From Thiohalomonas denitrificans (lineage in GTDB: Bacteria > Pseudomonadota > Gammaproteobacteria > Thiohalomonadales > Thiohalomonadaceae), in NCBI RefSeq assembly GCF_900102855.1, contig NZ_FMWD01000002.1, positions 186,001-250,000 of the forward strand: DNA of 64,000 nt, in the 5' to 3' direction. Below are positions 40,987 to 50,458 of the stretch, piece by piece. The notes under the pieces are model-generated. The model was not told where the DNA came from. It saw nothing but the letters and a program-made list of their open reading frames with translations, and did not search any database. The position numbers were made by a program, and so were the translations under genes. Positions within the stretch are counted from its first letter, which is position 1, and each line of letters opens with the position of its first letter.

Positions 40987-42990
40987 TTACTTCTTGAACA
41001 GCTTGGACTTGTCGACCAGATCAACGTGGGCGCGCTTGAACACGGTCCACTTCTGGCTTTCCTTGTCGTAGATGGAGTTCACGAAGCAATGCCAGTTCTC
41101 CTCGTCGACAAAGTTCTTGTCGGTCCGGTAGTAGAAGCCGGGGTAACGGCTCTCTTCACGGAACTGGATGTGCTTCATGTGGGCCTCGGCAGTGAGGATG
41201 CGGTGGTAGTTTTCCCACGCCCGCAGCAGCTCATGGAGGTCCTTGGCCCGCATTTTCTTTGCATCTTCCTTCAACATCTCGAGCTTGTACTCGGCGACTT
41301 CGAGCATCTTGTCGTTGGTGTTGTAGTAAGTAGCAACGCCCGCAACATACTCATCCATGATCTTCTGCAGACGGAACTGCAGCATCTTCGGCGTGATGTA
41401 GTTCGGGTTCACGTCGATGGCGGTGCTGTAGTCCTTGTGCTCGAGATAGGTGCGAACCGGCTGGTAGATCTCTTCCATCAGCTGGTCGACCGGCGTGTCG
41501 AGTTCGGGAGTGTGGTCTTTATTATCCACAACGAACTTGATCATCGCCTTGGCAGCCATACGGCCTTCAGCGTGCGAACCCGAGGAGAACTTGTGGCCGG
41601 ATGCGCCCACGCCGTCACCGGCGGTGAACAGACCCTGCACGGTGGTCATACCGCGATAGCCCCAGTTCCAGCCCTTCGGCAGGTGGTCGGGCACGCCCGC
41701 TTCGGTCTCTTCGGTCGGAGCACCGACGTCTTCCGGACCGGAGGTCCAGATGCCGCAGCAGCCGGAGTGGGAACCCAGCAGGTAGGGCTCGGTCGGCATC
41801 AGCTCGGAGTTTTTCTTCTCCGGCTCGATGTTCTCACCGACCCAGATACCGCACTGGCCGACACACATGTCGAGGAAGTCTTCCCAGGCCTCGGCTTCAA
41901 GGTGCTTGACTTCACGCGGCGACAGGGTCTCACGCAGGTTGGCGAGCGCAGTCACGGTGTCCATGTAGATGGGACCGCGGCCTTCCTTCATCTCCTTCAG
42001 CATAACGTGGTTACGCAGGCAGGAGGCGGGGACGGCAGCCTGACCGTACGGAGGGTACTGGTCGAGCATATCGGCGTTCTTGACCAGGTAGTTCTCACCG
42101 TAGGCGTTGGCAGCCTTGGACTTGAACAGCAGGAACCACGCACCAACCGGGCCGTAACCGTCCTTGAAGCGGGTCGGCACGAAGCGGTTTTCCATCATGG
42201 TCAGCTCGGCACCAGCCTCGGCAGCCATGGAGTAGGTGGAGCCGGCATTCCAGACCGGGTACCAGGCGCGGCCGGTACCTTCACCCACGGAGCGCGGACG
42301 GAAGATGTTGACACAACCACCAGCGGCCAGCAGGCAGGCCTTGAACTTGTAGACGTGCAGTTTGTGCTCGCGGACGTTGAAACCAACGGCACCGGCGATA
42401 CGGTTCGGATCGTTCTTGTCGTTGACCAGCTTGACGATGAACACACGCTCCTGGATGCGGTCCATGCCCAGAGCCTTCTTGGAAGCCTCGGCCACGATCC
42501 ACTTGTAGGATTCGCCGTTGATCATGATCTGCCACTTGCCGGAACGGACCGGCTTGCCGCCGTCGGCCAGCGAAGGCAGACCCTTGGAACCATCGTGACG
42601 CTCGCCGTTTTCGTCGGTCTTCCAGATCGGCAGGCCCCACTCTTCGAACAGATGCACCGACTCGTCGACGTGACGGCCCAGGTCGTAGGCCAAATCGTCA
42701 CGGGTGATACCCATCAGGTCGTTGGAGACCATGCGGGTATAATCGGCCGGATCCTGCTCGGTGCCGATGTAGGTGTTGATGGCGGACAAGCCCTGCGCCA
42801 CGGCGCCGGAGCGGTCCATAGCGGCCTTGTCGACCAACTTGATTTTGAACTCGCGGCCCAGCTCGCCCTCGGCAGCCTTCGCCCACGGCATGATCTCGTA
42901 AGCGGCACCACAGCATGCCATACCGCCGCCGATGAGGAGGATATCAACCTCTTCTTCGACGATTTCCGGATTACCAAATTCTCCAGCCAT
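40987..42990 (-). CDS. aprA: Adenylylsulfate (APS) reductase alpha subunit AprA
   Basis: 667 residues. FAD-binding fold: VDILLIGGGMACCGAAYEI (about 16-34), KIKLVDKAAMDRSGAVAQGLS, and NIFRPRSVGEGTGRAWYP near the active site. The length fits AprA (about 620-670). Together with AprB it oxidises sulfite plus AMP to APS in sulfur oxidisers (the reverse of sulfate reduction). aprB lies 60 bases upstream, and sat, encoding ATP sulfurylase, lies 6 kb away, so the indirect sulfite route is complete here. The long antisense frame opposite this gene (40780-43050) is a shadow. Confidence 0.97.
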   Translation of the reverse strand: MAGEFGNPEIVEEEVDILLIGGGMACCGAAYEIMPWAKAAEGELGREFKIKLVDKAAMDRSGAVAQGLSAINTYIGTEQDPADYTRMVSNDLMGITRDDLAYDLGRHVDESVHLFEEWGLPIWKTDENGERHDGSKGLPSLADGGKPVRSGKWQIMINGESYKWIVAEASKKALGMDRIQERVFIVKLVNDKNDPNRIAGAVGFNVREHKLHVYKFKACLLAAGGCVNIFRPRSVGEGTGRAWYPVWNAGSTYSMAAEAGAELTMMENRFVPTRFKDGYGPVGAWFLLFKSKAANAYGENYLVKNADMLDQYPPYGQAAVPASCLRNHVMLKEMKEGRGPIYMDTVTALANLRETLSPREVKHLEAEAWEDFLDMCVGQCGIWVGENIEPEKKNSELMPTEPYLLGSHSGCCGIWTSGPEDVGAPTEETEAGVPDHLPKGWNWGYRGMTTVQGLFTAGDGVGASGHKFSSGSHAEGRMAAKAMIKFVVDNKDHTPELDTPVDQLMEEIYQPVRTYLEHKDYSTAIDVNPNYITPKMLQFRLQKIMDEYVAGVATYYNTNDKMLEVAEYKLEMLKEDAKKMRAKDLHELLRAWENYHRILTAEAHMKHIQFREESRYPGFYYRTDKNFVDEENWHCFVNSIYDKESQKWTVFKRAHVDLVDKSKLFKK

Positions 42991-43050
42991 TCTTCTATAT
43001 CCTCAGAATTCGAAATTTTGAATCGTTACACCCCAATGACAGCGCGGTGA

Positions 43051-43518
43051 TCAGACTTTCAGCAGCTCGCTGGGATCACCCTTGCGGTAGCCGTTGGCTT
43101 CATTGAAGAAGCCCAGGTCGGTAACTTTCGAGTAGTCGGCTTCCGGCTTGTTGCCGTACGGGTCGATTGAACCTTCCGGGGTGGTACGGATCGGGAACTT
43201 GAAGCGCTTGAGGGTGCCGTTGCGGAACTTGATGGTCCACATGATGGAGTCGGAACCACGCAGCGGCTGCACGGAACCGCCGAGCGGTACGACGTCAGCA
43301 TAGTGACGGCACTCGATGGCCTGCTGCGGGCAGATCTTCACGCAGGAGTAGCACTCCCAGCACTGCTCCGGCTCCTGGTTGAAAGCTTTCATGGCATGGC
43401 CGGTTTCCGAGCCATCCTTGTCCAGCTTCATCAGGTCGTGCGGGCAGATGTACATGCAAGCGGTCTTGTCCTGACCCTTGCAGCCATCGCATTTGTCGGT
43501 ACGTACAAATGTTGGCAT
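43051..43518 (-). CDS. aprB: APS reductase beta subunit AprB
   Basis: 155 residues. Two ferredoxin-like [4Fe-4S] motifs: CDGCKGQDKTACMYICPHD (10-28) and CWECYSCVKICPQQAIEC (53-70), followed by a beta-rich C-terminus that wraps AprA. It carries electrons from AprA FAD to its partner, here probably Qmo/Hdr. ATG 43518 with AAGGAG ribosome site. First gene of the aprBA operon. Confidence 0.97.
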   Translation of the reverse strand: MPTFVRTDKCDGCKGQDKTACMYICPHDLMKLDKDGSETGHAMKAFNQEPEQCWECYSCVKICPQQAIECRHYADVVPLGGSVQPLRGSDSIMWTIKFRNGTLKRFKFPIRTTPEGSIDPYGNKPEADYSKVTDLGFFNEANGYRKGDPSELLKV

Positions 43519-43997
43519 TGGTTGTCGCTCCTTTATTTCAGGGTTTTAACTGCTGCGTTTAGGAACCGCATTCGGTCGGAAATGCCGAAGGGCCGTCGGG
43601 CTCTATTTGTCGTAATCCCGACGCCAGGAAACGCTCTAGAGTATAGGCACTGTTTCTCGATTCGCACGGCTATTTTCCACAGCCCGTCTTCGGGCGCGTT
43701 TCCGCGAATCCGAACGGTCCGCTTATGCCGGGTGTGCCTACCTTATCGACTCAGCCGAGGCCCGCCAAACAAAACTATCTTGCGGGGCCATAAAAAAGCT
43801 TGATGTTCATAGTATGCTGATCTTGCCATATTTTTTAGACTCTATCCACAAAGGGTATAGAGAAAGGACAGATGCGTCTGATATATTAGTAATATTATCA
43901 GGTTCTAATAATCTTTCTTCGGTCGCGGGTGGGATGGACAGCGGATGGTCAACAGGTTCCCGGTCCCCGGTCGAAAACCCCCGAAGAGTGAAGTTTT
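43519..43997. other. Divergent control region between aprB and soeA
   Basis: About 480 bases. The aprB side is GC-rich, with hairpin-like CCCGTCTTCGGGCG. The soeA half is AT-rich and holds ATATATTAGTAA (43881-43892), a 12-mer shared with the promoter of the SOR-like gene, set in a near-palindrome GATATATTAGTAATATTATC. No gene is seen. It probably holds both promoters for sulfite-oxidation genes. Confidence 0.5.
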
Positions 43998-46889
43998 ATG
44001 AGCGACATGGCGAAGAATGCGACCGAGGGTCGCACCGAAGTCAAAAACACGACGTGTTACATGTGTGCCTGCCGCTGCGGCATCCGCGTCACCCTCCGGG
44101 ATGGCGAAGTGCGGTACATCCAGGGCAACCCCGACCACCCGTTAAACAAAGGGGTGATTTGCGCCAAGGGCTCCTCGGGAATCATGAAGCAGTACTCCCC
44201 GGCCCGCCTGACCCGCCCCCTGAAGCGCAAGGCCGGTGCCGACCGTGGCGACGCCCAATTCGAGCCGATCTCCTGGGACGAGGCATTCGGAATGCTCGAG
44301 GAGCGGCTCGCCCACATCCGCGAGACGGACCCCAAAAAGTTTGCCCTTTTCACCGGCCGTGACCAGATGCAGGCGTTGACCGGTCTGTTTGCGAAGAACT
44401 TCGGCACGCCGAACTACGCCGCCCACGGTGGTTTCTGCTCGGTGAACATGGCCGCGGGGATGATTTATACCATTGGCGGTTCGTTTTGGGAATTCGGCGG
44501 CCCCGACCTGGACCGGGCCAAGCTGTTCGTGATGATCGGCACCGCCGAGGATCACCACTCGAACCCGATGAAAATGGCCCTGTCCAAGTTCAAGCGAAAC
44601 GGCGGCCGCTTCATTTCGGTCAACCCGGTGCGCACCGGCTATTCCGCCATTGCCGACGAATGGATCCCGATCAAACCGGGCACCGACGGCGCCCTGATGC
44701 TGGCGCTGACCCATGAGATCATCAAGACCGGCCTCTACGATCGCGAATTTCTGATCCAGTACTCCAACGCCGCCGAGTTGGTGAACCTGAACGAGGAGAG
44801 CCCGGAGCACGGCATGTTCGTGCGCTTTGAAGTGCCGCCCGAAGAGGGCTGCTTCGATCCGCAGAACAAGCTGTGGTGGGACCGCGAGCTGAACAAGCCG
44901 ATATCCACCCACACCCCGGGCGCCGACCCCTACCTGCTCGGCGATTTCCGGCTCTCCGACGGCACGCCGGTGAAACCCTCCTTTCAGCTCCTCAAGGAGC
45001 GGGTCGAGGAGTACACCCCCGAGTGGGCGGCTGACATTACCGGTATCCCGGCCGAGACCATCCGCCGGCTGGCTCACGAAATGGGTATCACCGCCCGCGA
45101 CGAGAAGATCGAGTTACCCATCGCCTGGACCGACACCTGGGGTAACGAACACCAATCGGTCACCGGCAACCCGGTGGCCTTCCACGCAATGCGCGGCCTG
45201 GCGGCTCACTCCAACGGCTTCCATACCATCCGTGCCATGTCGATCCTGATGTCGATACTCGGCACCATCGACCGCCCGGGCGGGTTCCGTCACAAGGCGC
45301 CGTTCCCGCGTCCCATTCCGCCCTGTCCGAAGACCCCTACCGGTCCCGAGGACGTTAAGGCGGGGCAGCCGTTGAACGGCATGCCGCTGGGCTGGCCGGC
45401 CGATCCCGATGACCTGTTCGTCGATGACAAGGGGCAGCCGGTCCGCATCGACAAGGCCTTCTCCTGGGAGCACCCGCTCTCGGTGCACGGCATGATGCAC
45501 AACGCCATCACCAATGCCTGGCGGGGCGACCCCTACTCTATAGATACGCTGCTCATCTTCATGGCGAACATGAGTTGGAACTCGAGCATGAATACGGACG
45601 AAGTCCGGAAGATGCTTAACGACAAGGACGAAAACGGCGAGTACAAGATCCCCTTTCTGGTCGTAGCCGATGCGTTCCAGTCGGAGATGGTGGCGTACGC
45701 CGACCTGGTCCTGCCCGACACCACCTATCTCGAGCGGCACGACGTCATGTCGATGCTCGACCGCCCGATCTCCGAGTTCGAGGGGCCTGTCGACTCGGTG
45801 CGTATCCCGGTGGTGCCGCCCAAAGGGGAGTGCAAGCCCTTCCAGGAGGTGCTCATCGAACTCGGCTCGCGCCTCAAGCTGCCGCCTTTCACTCATGAGG
45901 ATGGTTCCCGCAAGTTCCGCGACTATCCGGATTTCGTCACCAACTTCGAGACCGCCCCGGGCTCCGGTATCGGTTTCCTGGCCGGCTGGCGCGGAAAAGG
46001 TGGCGAGAAGTCGATCCGCGGCGAGCCCAATCCCAATCAGTGGGAGATGTACGCCAAGAACAACTGCGTCTTCCAGCACGAGTTGCCCAAGTCCTATCAA
46101 TACATGCGCAACTGGAACCAGGGTTATCTGCAGTGGGCCCAGGAGCACGGCATGACCCGCTATGCCGAGCCTATCAACGTCCATATCTACTCCGAAGTGC
46201 TGCAGAAGTTCCGTCTCGCGGCCCAGGGCAAGACCCAGGGCAAGCAGCCGCCCGACAACCTGCGTCGGCGCATCGATCTGTTCTTCGATCCACTGCCGTT
46301 CTACTTCGAGCCGCTGGAATCACAACTGTCGGACAAGCAGGCCTATCCGCTGAATGCCATCACCCAGCGGCCGATGGCCATGTACCACTCCTGGGACTCC
46401 CAGAATGCATGGCTGCGCCAGATCCACACCTATAACTTCCTTCACCTCCATCCGAAAACCGCCGAGGCGGCCGGGATCGAGGATGGCGGCTGGATGTGGG
46501 TGGAGTCCATGCACGGCAAGGTGCGCTGCATGGCCCGTTACTCCGAGGCGGTCGAACCCGGCACGGTGTGGACCTGGAATGCTGTCGGCAAGGCCTCCGG
46601 TGCCTGGAACCTCGACGACGACGCCAACGAGGCCCGCCAGGGCTTTCTGCTCAACCACGTAATTGCCGAGGAACTCCCCGCCCACGACGCCGGCAAGCAC
46701 ATCTCCAACTCCGACCCGGTCACCGGCCAGGCGGGCTGGTACGACGTGCGGGTGCGCGTCTACCCGGCCGGCCCCGACGAGGAGAAGGTGAGCTGGCCGC
46801 AGTTCACGCCCATGCCGCAGGTCCCGGGAACGGGGGAACGTCGCCCCTGGCTGAACTACGTTGCGGGCCTGTTCGAGAAGCGTGGTTAA
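43998..46889 (+). CDS. soeA: Sulfite:quinone oxidoreductase molybdenum subunit SoeA
   Basis: 963 residues with no Tat or Sec signal, so it faces the cytoplasm. The N-terminal [4Fe-4S] motif is Cys20-x2-Cys23-x3-Cys27...Cys55 (TTCYMCACRCG, VICAKG), then bis-MGD molybdopterin domains: GRDQMQALTGLFAKNFGTPN, GGFCSVNMAAGMIY, FVMIGTAEDHHSNPMK, and C-terminal AMYHSWDSQNAWLRQIHTYN. Length and signature match SoeA (about 940-970). It oxidises sulfite directly to sulfate and feeds electrons through SoeB and SoeC into the quinone pool. soeB and soeC follow, and aprBA is divergent. A tetrathionate- or polysulfide-reductase paralogue is possible but less likely in this context. Confidence 0.9.
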   Translation: MSDMAKNATEGRTEVKNTTCYMCACRCGIRVTLRDGEVRYIQGNPDHPLNKGVICAKGSSGIMKQYSPARLTRPLKRKAGADRGDAQFEPISWDEAFGMLEERLAHIRETDPKKFALFTGRDQMQALTGLFAKNFGTPNYAAHGGFCSVNMAAGMIYTIGGSFWEFGGPDLDRAKLFVMIGTAEDHHSNPMKMALSKFKRNGGRFISVNPVRTGYSAIADEWIPIKPGTDGALMLALTHEIIKTGLYDREFLIQYSNAAELVNLNEESPEHGMFVRFEVPPEEGCFDPQNKLWWDRELNKPISTHTPGADPYLLGDFRLSDGTPVKPSFQLLKERVEEYTPEWAADITGIPAETIRRLAHEMGITARDEKIELPIAWTDTWGNEHQSVTGNPVAFHAMRGLAAHSNGFHTIRAMSILMSILGTIDRPGGFRHKAPFPRPIPPCPKTPTGPEDVKAGQPLNGMPLGWPADPDDLFVDDKGQPVRIDKAFSWEHPLSVHGMMHNAITNAWRGDPYSIDTLLIFMANMSWNSSMNTDEVRKMLNDKDENGEYKIPFLVVADAFQSEMVAYADLVLPDTTYLERHDVMSMLDRPISEFEGPVDSVRIPVVPPKGECKPFQEVLIELGSRLKLPPFTHEDGSRKFRDYPDFVTNFETAPGSGIGFLAGWRGKGGEKSIRGEPNPNQWEMYAKNNCVFQHELPKSYQYMRNWNQGYLQWAQEHGMTRYAEPINVHIYSEVLQKFRLAAQGKTQGKQPPDNLRRRIDLFFDPLPFYFEPLESQLSDKQAYPLNAITQRPMAMYHSWDSQNAWLRQIHTYNFLHLHPKTAEAAGIEDGGWMWVESMHGKVRCMARYSEAVEPGTVWTWNAVGKASGAWNLDDDANEARQGFLLNHVIAEELPAHDAGKHISNSDPVTGQAGWYDVRVRVYPAGPDEEKVSWPQFTPMPQVPGTGERRPWLNYVAGLFEKRG

Positions 46890-46901
46890 AGAGATCTAAC
46901 C

Positions 46902-46990
46902 GCAAAGGGCGCAAAGGAGCGCCAAGTCCAAAGAGGCAATCGCGACAGAACGCACGAAAGCTTAGCGCTCTTCGCGTCCTTGGCGGTTAA
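46902..46990 (+). repeat. CGCAAAG-type repeat between soeA and soeB
   Basis: ACCGCAAAGGGCGCAAAGG at the left and CGCGTCCTTGGCGGTTA at the right face each other. The same family lies near 18810-18860 and 30196-30352. Confidence 0.5.
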
Positions 46991-47013
46991 CAGTTTCAAT
47001 AAAGGTTTTGGCT

Positions 47014-47739
47014 ATGACGCAATTGGCTCTTGTTATCGATTTGAATGTCTGCGTGGGCTGTCACGCCTGCGTGACATCCTGCAAGCAGTGGAATACCTCG
47101 GGTCCCGCCGGTCCGATGTTCGACGATAACCCGTTCAGCAAGGACCCGACCGGAACGTTCTTCAACCGCGTGCAGACCTACGAAGTGGGGGAATTCCCGA
47201 CTACGGAGACAGTTCACTTCCCGAAGAGTTGCCTGCATTGTGAAGATGCGCCCTGCGTTCCGGTATGCCCCACCGGCGCCAGTCACAAACGTGCCGAGGA
47301 TGGCATCGTCCTGGTGGACTACGACAAATGTATCGGCTGCAAATACTGCTCCTGGGCCTGCCCCTACGGCGCCCGCGAGCTGGATGAATACCAGAAGGTC
47401 ATGAAGAAGTGCACCCTCTGCGTGGATCGCATCTACGACGAGGCGCTGCCCGAATCCGAGCGCAAGCCCGCCTGCGTACTGGCCTGTCCGACCAGTGCCC
47501 GTCTGTTCGGGGATGTGCATAATCCGGACTCGGAGGTCTCGGTGGCGATCCGCGAGCAGGGTGGTTACCAGCTGATGCCCGAGTGGGGCACCAAGCCGGC
47601 CAACCACTACCTGCCGCGGCGCAAAACCCGCAAGACCATCCACGAGGATGAGCTGGTGCGCTCGGACAACCCGCTCAAGAAGGAAGACATCCGCCGTGAA
47701 ACCAGCAAGGAAGTCACGCTGGACGACTGGCTCATGTAA
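47014..47739 (+). CDS. soeB: SoeB, four-cluster ferredoxin subunit
   Basis: 241 residues from ATG 47014 (a TTG two codons before is in frame). Four Cys-rich motifs: CVGCHACVTSCKQW (13-26), CEDAPCVPVCPTG, CIGCKYCSWACPYG, and CTLCVDRI with CVLACPTS. This DmsB/PsrB-type layout holds four [4Fe-4S] clusters and links SoeA to the membrane SoeC. It ends with a charged tail (PRRKTRKTIHEDELV). Confidence 0.9.
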   Translation: MTQLALVIDLNVCVGCHACVTSCKQWNTSGPAGPMFDDNPFSKDPTGTFFNRVQTYEVGEFPTTETVHFPKSCLHCEDAPCVPVCPTGASHKRAEDGIVLVDYDKCIGCKYCSWACPYGARELDEYQKVMKKCTLCVDRIYDEALPESERKPACVLACPTSARLFGDVHNPDSEVSVAIREQGGYQLMPEWGTKPANHYLPRRKTRKTIHEDELVRSDNPLKKEDIRRETSKEVTLDDWLM

Positions 47740-47806
47740 GTGGCGAGTCGCGAGTTCCTAGTGGCTAGGGGTGTTTCCTAGCCACTCGATACTAGCTACT
47801 AGAAAC
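47740..47806. repeat. Heptad repeats between soeB and soeC
   Basis: GTGGCGAGTCGCGAG and CTAGTGGCTAGG units, then the inverse CCTAGCCACTCG. This is the same GTGGNNA heptad type as at 48801, 50414 and 62101. Confidence 0.65.
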
Positions 47807-47817
47807 TGGAGTTAAAG

Positions 47818-48801
47818 ATGCATCCCGCATTTTCAGTAATCTTTCTGACCACCTTCATCGGCGTGGGACAGGGCCTGTTCCTGGCCCTGTTTACCCTGCA
47901 GAGCTACTCGGCGCTCGAGCTGCTGCCGGTTCAGGACTCCCGTGAATTTTTTGCTGCGGGCAGTTTCCTGGCGCTGCTGTTTCTGGTGGCCGGGCTTGGC
48001 GCGTCGGTATTCCACCTGGGTAAACCATCCTTTGTCATCACGCGGGCCTGGCGGGCCGCTTCCCAGTGGCGGACCTCCTGGCTGTCACGCGAGATTGTCT
48101 TCATCCCCGCCGTGATCGCCCTGGTGTTTCTTTATGGTCTGCTCCACTATCTCGGCTGGGAGGCGAACCTGTTCGATGTGGATATCGCCGGCCAGCTCAC
48201 CCTGGTCATCGGCACGGTAACCACCCTGTTCGTATTTGCCCTGTTCGTTTCCACAGCCATGATCTACGCCGCCATCAAGTTTCTCCAGGAGTGGGCCAGT
48301 CCGCTGACCGTACTCAACTACACCCTGCTTGGCATTGCCTCCGGCTTTACACTGGCTACTGCCTTCGCCGCCTGGCAGGCCCCGGTACTGGTGAATTTCT
48401 TCGGCGGTTGGGCGATTCTGTTCACCCTGGCTGCACTGGGTACGCGCACCGCCTCACTGATTCGCAACGCACGCATCAAGCACAAGTCCACCCTGCAGAC
48501 CGCTATCGGCGTGCGTCACAACCATATCGAGCAAAAGGCGATGGGCATGATGGGCGGCTCCTTCAATACCCGGGAATACTTCCACGGCAAAACCGCAGCC
48601 TTTCTGAAGTCGATAAAATGGATCTTCCTGGTGCTGGTGTTTGCGGTTCCGCTCATCCTGCTTGCCATCGGCATGGGAACCGACAGCCTGGGCCTGCTTG
48701 CGGCGGCCTTCATCAGCCAGTACGTAGGCCTGCTGTTCGAGCGCTGGTACTTCTTTGCCCAGGCGAACCACCCCCAGAACCTATATTATCAGACGATCTA
48801 A
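47818..48801 (+). CDS. soeC: SoeC, NrfD/DmsC-type membrane anchor
   Basis: 327 residues with about 8 transmembrane helices, no cofactor motifs, and basic loops (RLIRNARIKHK near 225-235). This matches the DmsC/SoeC membrane subunit that anchors SoeAB and delivers electrons to quinone. It is the last gene of soeABC, and the heptad repeats sit on both sides of it. Confidence 0.9.
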   Translation: MHPAFSVIFLTTFIGVGQGLFLALFTLQSYSALELLPVQDSREFFAAGSFLALLFLVAGLGASVFHLGKPSFVITRAWRAASQWRTSWLSREIVFIPAVIALVFLYGLLHYLGWEANLFDVDIAGQLTLVIGTVTTLFVFALFVSTAMIYAAIKFLQEWASPLTVLNYTLLGIASGFTLATAFAAWQAPVLVNFFGGWAILFTLAALGTRTASLIRNARIKHKSTLQTAIGVRHNHIEQKAMGMMGGSFNTREYFHGKTAAFLKSIKWIFLVLVFAVPLILLAIGMGTDSLGLLAAAFISQYVGLLFERWYFFAQANHPQNLYYQTI

Positions 48802-48897
48802 GTGGCTAGTAGCTAGTGGCTAGTGGCTAGGAAAAGCGGGGCGGTGCGTGCTGCCACCCTACGCGGCCTAGCCACTCGCCACTAGCCACTCGCAACT
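48801..48897. repeat. Heptad repeats between soeC and sat, inverted pair
   Basis: GTGGCTA-GTAGCTA-GTGGCTA-GTGGCTA (about 48801-48830), then after a 38-base spacer the inverse CCTAGCCACTCGCCACTAG (about 48868-48886). The two halves can pair. Confidence 0.7.
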
Positions 48898-49098
48898 GTT
48901 TTATATCCCTATCATTCTCTCCTATTACTAAACCCCCTGACCTGTAGTGTATATTTTCCGGCATTGTCCTGTGTCGACGTAGACGGAATCCCCACAGGAA
49001 TGCCGCCGAAACAACACTGCTGCTAATTCGAAATTGCGAAACACCGGACCCGCGCCGCGGGTGATTGCCGGGAATAAAACCCAAAACAGGAGAACGTG

Positions 49099-50289
49099 AT
49101 GATCAAACCGCACGGTTCCGACGAGCTGAATCCCTTGTTCGTCTATAACCCGGACGAGCACGACGCCTTGAAGCGCGAGGCCGAGAGCCTGCCCTCCATG
49201 CAGCTTTCCTCTGCCGCTGCTGCCAACGCAGTGATGCTGGGGGCCGGCTACTTCAACCCGCTCACCGGCTACATGACCCTGGCCGATGCCGTGAGTGTGG
49301 CGGAGAACATGCATACGGCGTCGGGTCTTTTCTGGCCGACACCGGTGCTGAATCTCACCACCAGGGAACAGTTCGATGCGCTGAACGGCGCCAAACGCGT
49401 TGCCCTGCGTGATCCGAACGTCGAGGGTAATCCGGTACTGGCGGTGATGGACATCGACAATGCCGAAGAAGCCAGCGCCGAACAGATGGCCTTAATTACC
49501 GAGAAGGTCTACCGCACCACCGATAGCGAGCATCCCGGCGTTGCCGCTTTCAACGGCCAGGGCAACATGGTGCTTTCCGGTCCGATCAAGGTGCTGAACT
49601 TCTCCTACTTCGCGGAGGATTTCCCCGACACCTTCCGCACCGCTGTCGAGATCCGCAACGAGATCAAGGAGCATGGCTGGAAGAAGGTGGTTGCCTTCCA
49701 GACCCGCAATCCGATGCATCTGGCCCACGAAGAGCTCTGCCACATGGCCATGGAGCGACTCGGCTGCGACGGACTGGTCATCCACATGCTGCTCGGCAAA
49801 TTGAAGAAGGGTGACATTCCCGCCCCGGTGCGCGATGCCGCCATCCGCAAGATGGTCGAACTCTACTTCCCGCCGAACTCCGCCATGGTCACCGGCTACG
49901 GTTTCGACATGCTCTATGCCGGTCCGCGCGAGGCGGTACTGCATGCAGTGTTCCGCCAGAACATGGGCGCCACCCACTTCATCATCGGCCGCGACCACGC
50001 CGGTGTGGGTGACTACTACGGCGCCTTCGACGCGCAGACCATTTTCGATGAAGAAGTGCCCAAAGGCGCTTTGGAAATCGAGATCTTCCGCGCCGATCAT
50101 ACCGCCTGGTCGAAGAAGCTGAACAAGGTGGTCATGATGAGCGAAGCCCCGGATCATACCAAGGAGGACTTCGTACTGCTCTCCGGCACCAAGGTGCGCG
50201 AAATGCTCGCCAACGGCGAAGCCCCGCCCAAGGAGTTCTCGCGTCCGGAAGTGGCCAAGATCCTCATCGATTACTACCAGAACGCCTGA
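49099..50289 (+). CDS. sat: ATP sulfurylase Sat
   Basis: 396 residues from ATG 49099 with AGGAG upstream (GTG one codon earlier is possible). Nucleotide-binding and active-site motifs: VVAFQTRNPMHLAHEELC (QTRNP and HxxH), then IIGRDHAGVGDYYGAF (GRDHAG) and ILIDYYQNA at the end. In sulfur oxidisers it turns APS and pyrophosphate into sulfate and ATP, completing the AprBA route. It is a single-gene unit with a strong terminator, 6 kb from aprBA. Confidence 0.97.
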   Translation: MIKPHGSDELNPLFVYNPDEHDALKREAESLPSMQLSSAAAANAVMLGAGYFNPLTGYMTLADAVSVAENMHTASGLFWPTPVLNLTTREQFDALNGAKRVALRDPNVEGNPVLAVMDIDNAEEASAEQMALITEKVYRTTDSEHPGVAAFNGQGNMVLSGPIKVLNFSYFAEDFPDTFRTAVEIRNEIKEHGWKKVVAFQTRNPMHLAHEELCHMAMERLGCDGLVIHMLLGKLKKGDIPAPVRDAAIRKMVELYFPPNSAMVTGYGFDMLYAGPREAVLHAVFRQNMGATHFIIGRDHAGVGDYYGAFDAQTIFDEEVPKGALEIEIFRADHTAWSKKLNKVVMMSEAPDHTKEDFVLLSGTKVREMLANGEAPPKEFSRPEVAKILIDYYQNA

Positions 50290-50306
50290 TACCAGGTCGT
50301 AAGGTA

Positions 50307-50342
50307 CAAAAAAAGGGGTGCGCTTCGGCGCACCCCTTTTTT
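50307..50342. terminator. Bidirectional terminator between sat and napC
   Basis: GGGGTGCGCTTCGGCGCACC-CC stem with A run on the left and T run on the right. It serves sat (plus) and may help end the nap operon (minus). Confidence 0.95.
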
Positions 50343-50413
50343 ATTGTCATCAATAAAGGCGATGGGTTTCGCTACCGCTCCACCCATCCCGCCAGTGGCC
50401 AACAACAAACCTT

Positions 50414-50452
50414 GCCACTCACTAGCTACTCGCCACTAGTCACTCGCCACTG
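50414..50452. repeat. Heptad repeats after the nap operon
   Basis: CCACTCACTAGCTACTCGCC and the following ACTAGTCACTCGCCACT are inverse copies of the GTGGNNA heptad type, located just after the napC stop. Confidence 0.6.
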
Positions 50453-50458
50453 CCGTTT

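Noticed and set aside
40780-43050. 756-codon plus-strand open frame opposite aprA
   Set aside because: Shadow of aprA in the antisense frame, with no motifs.
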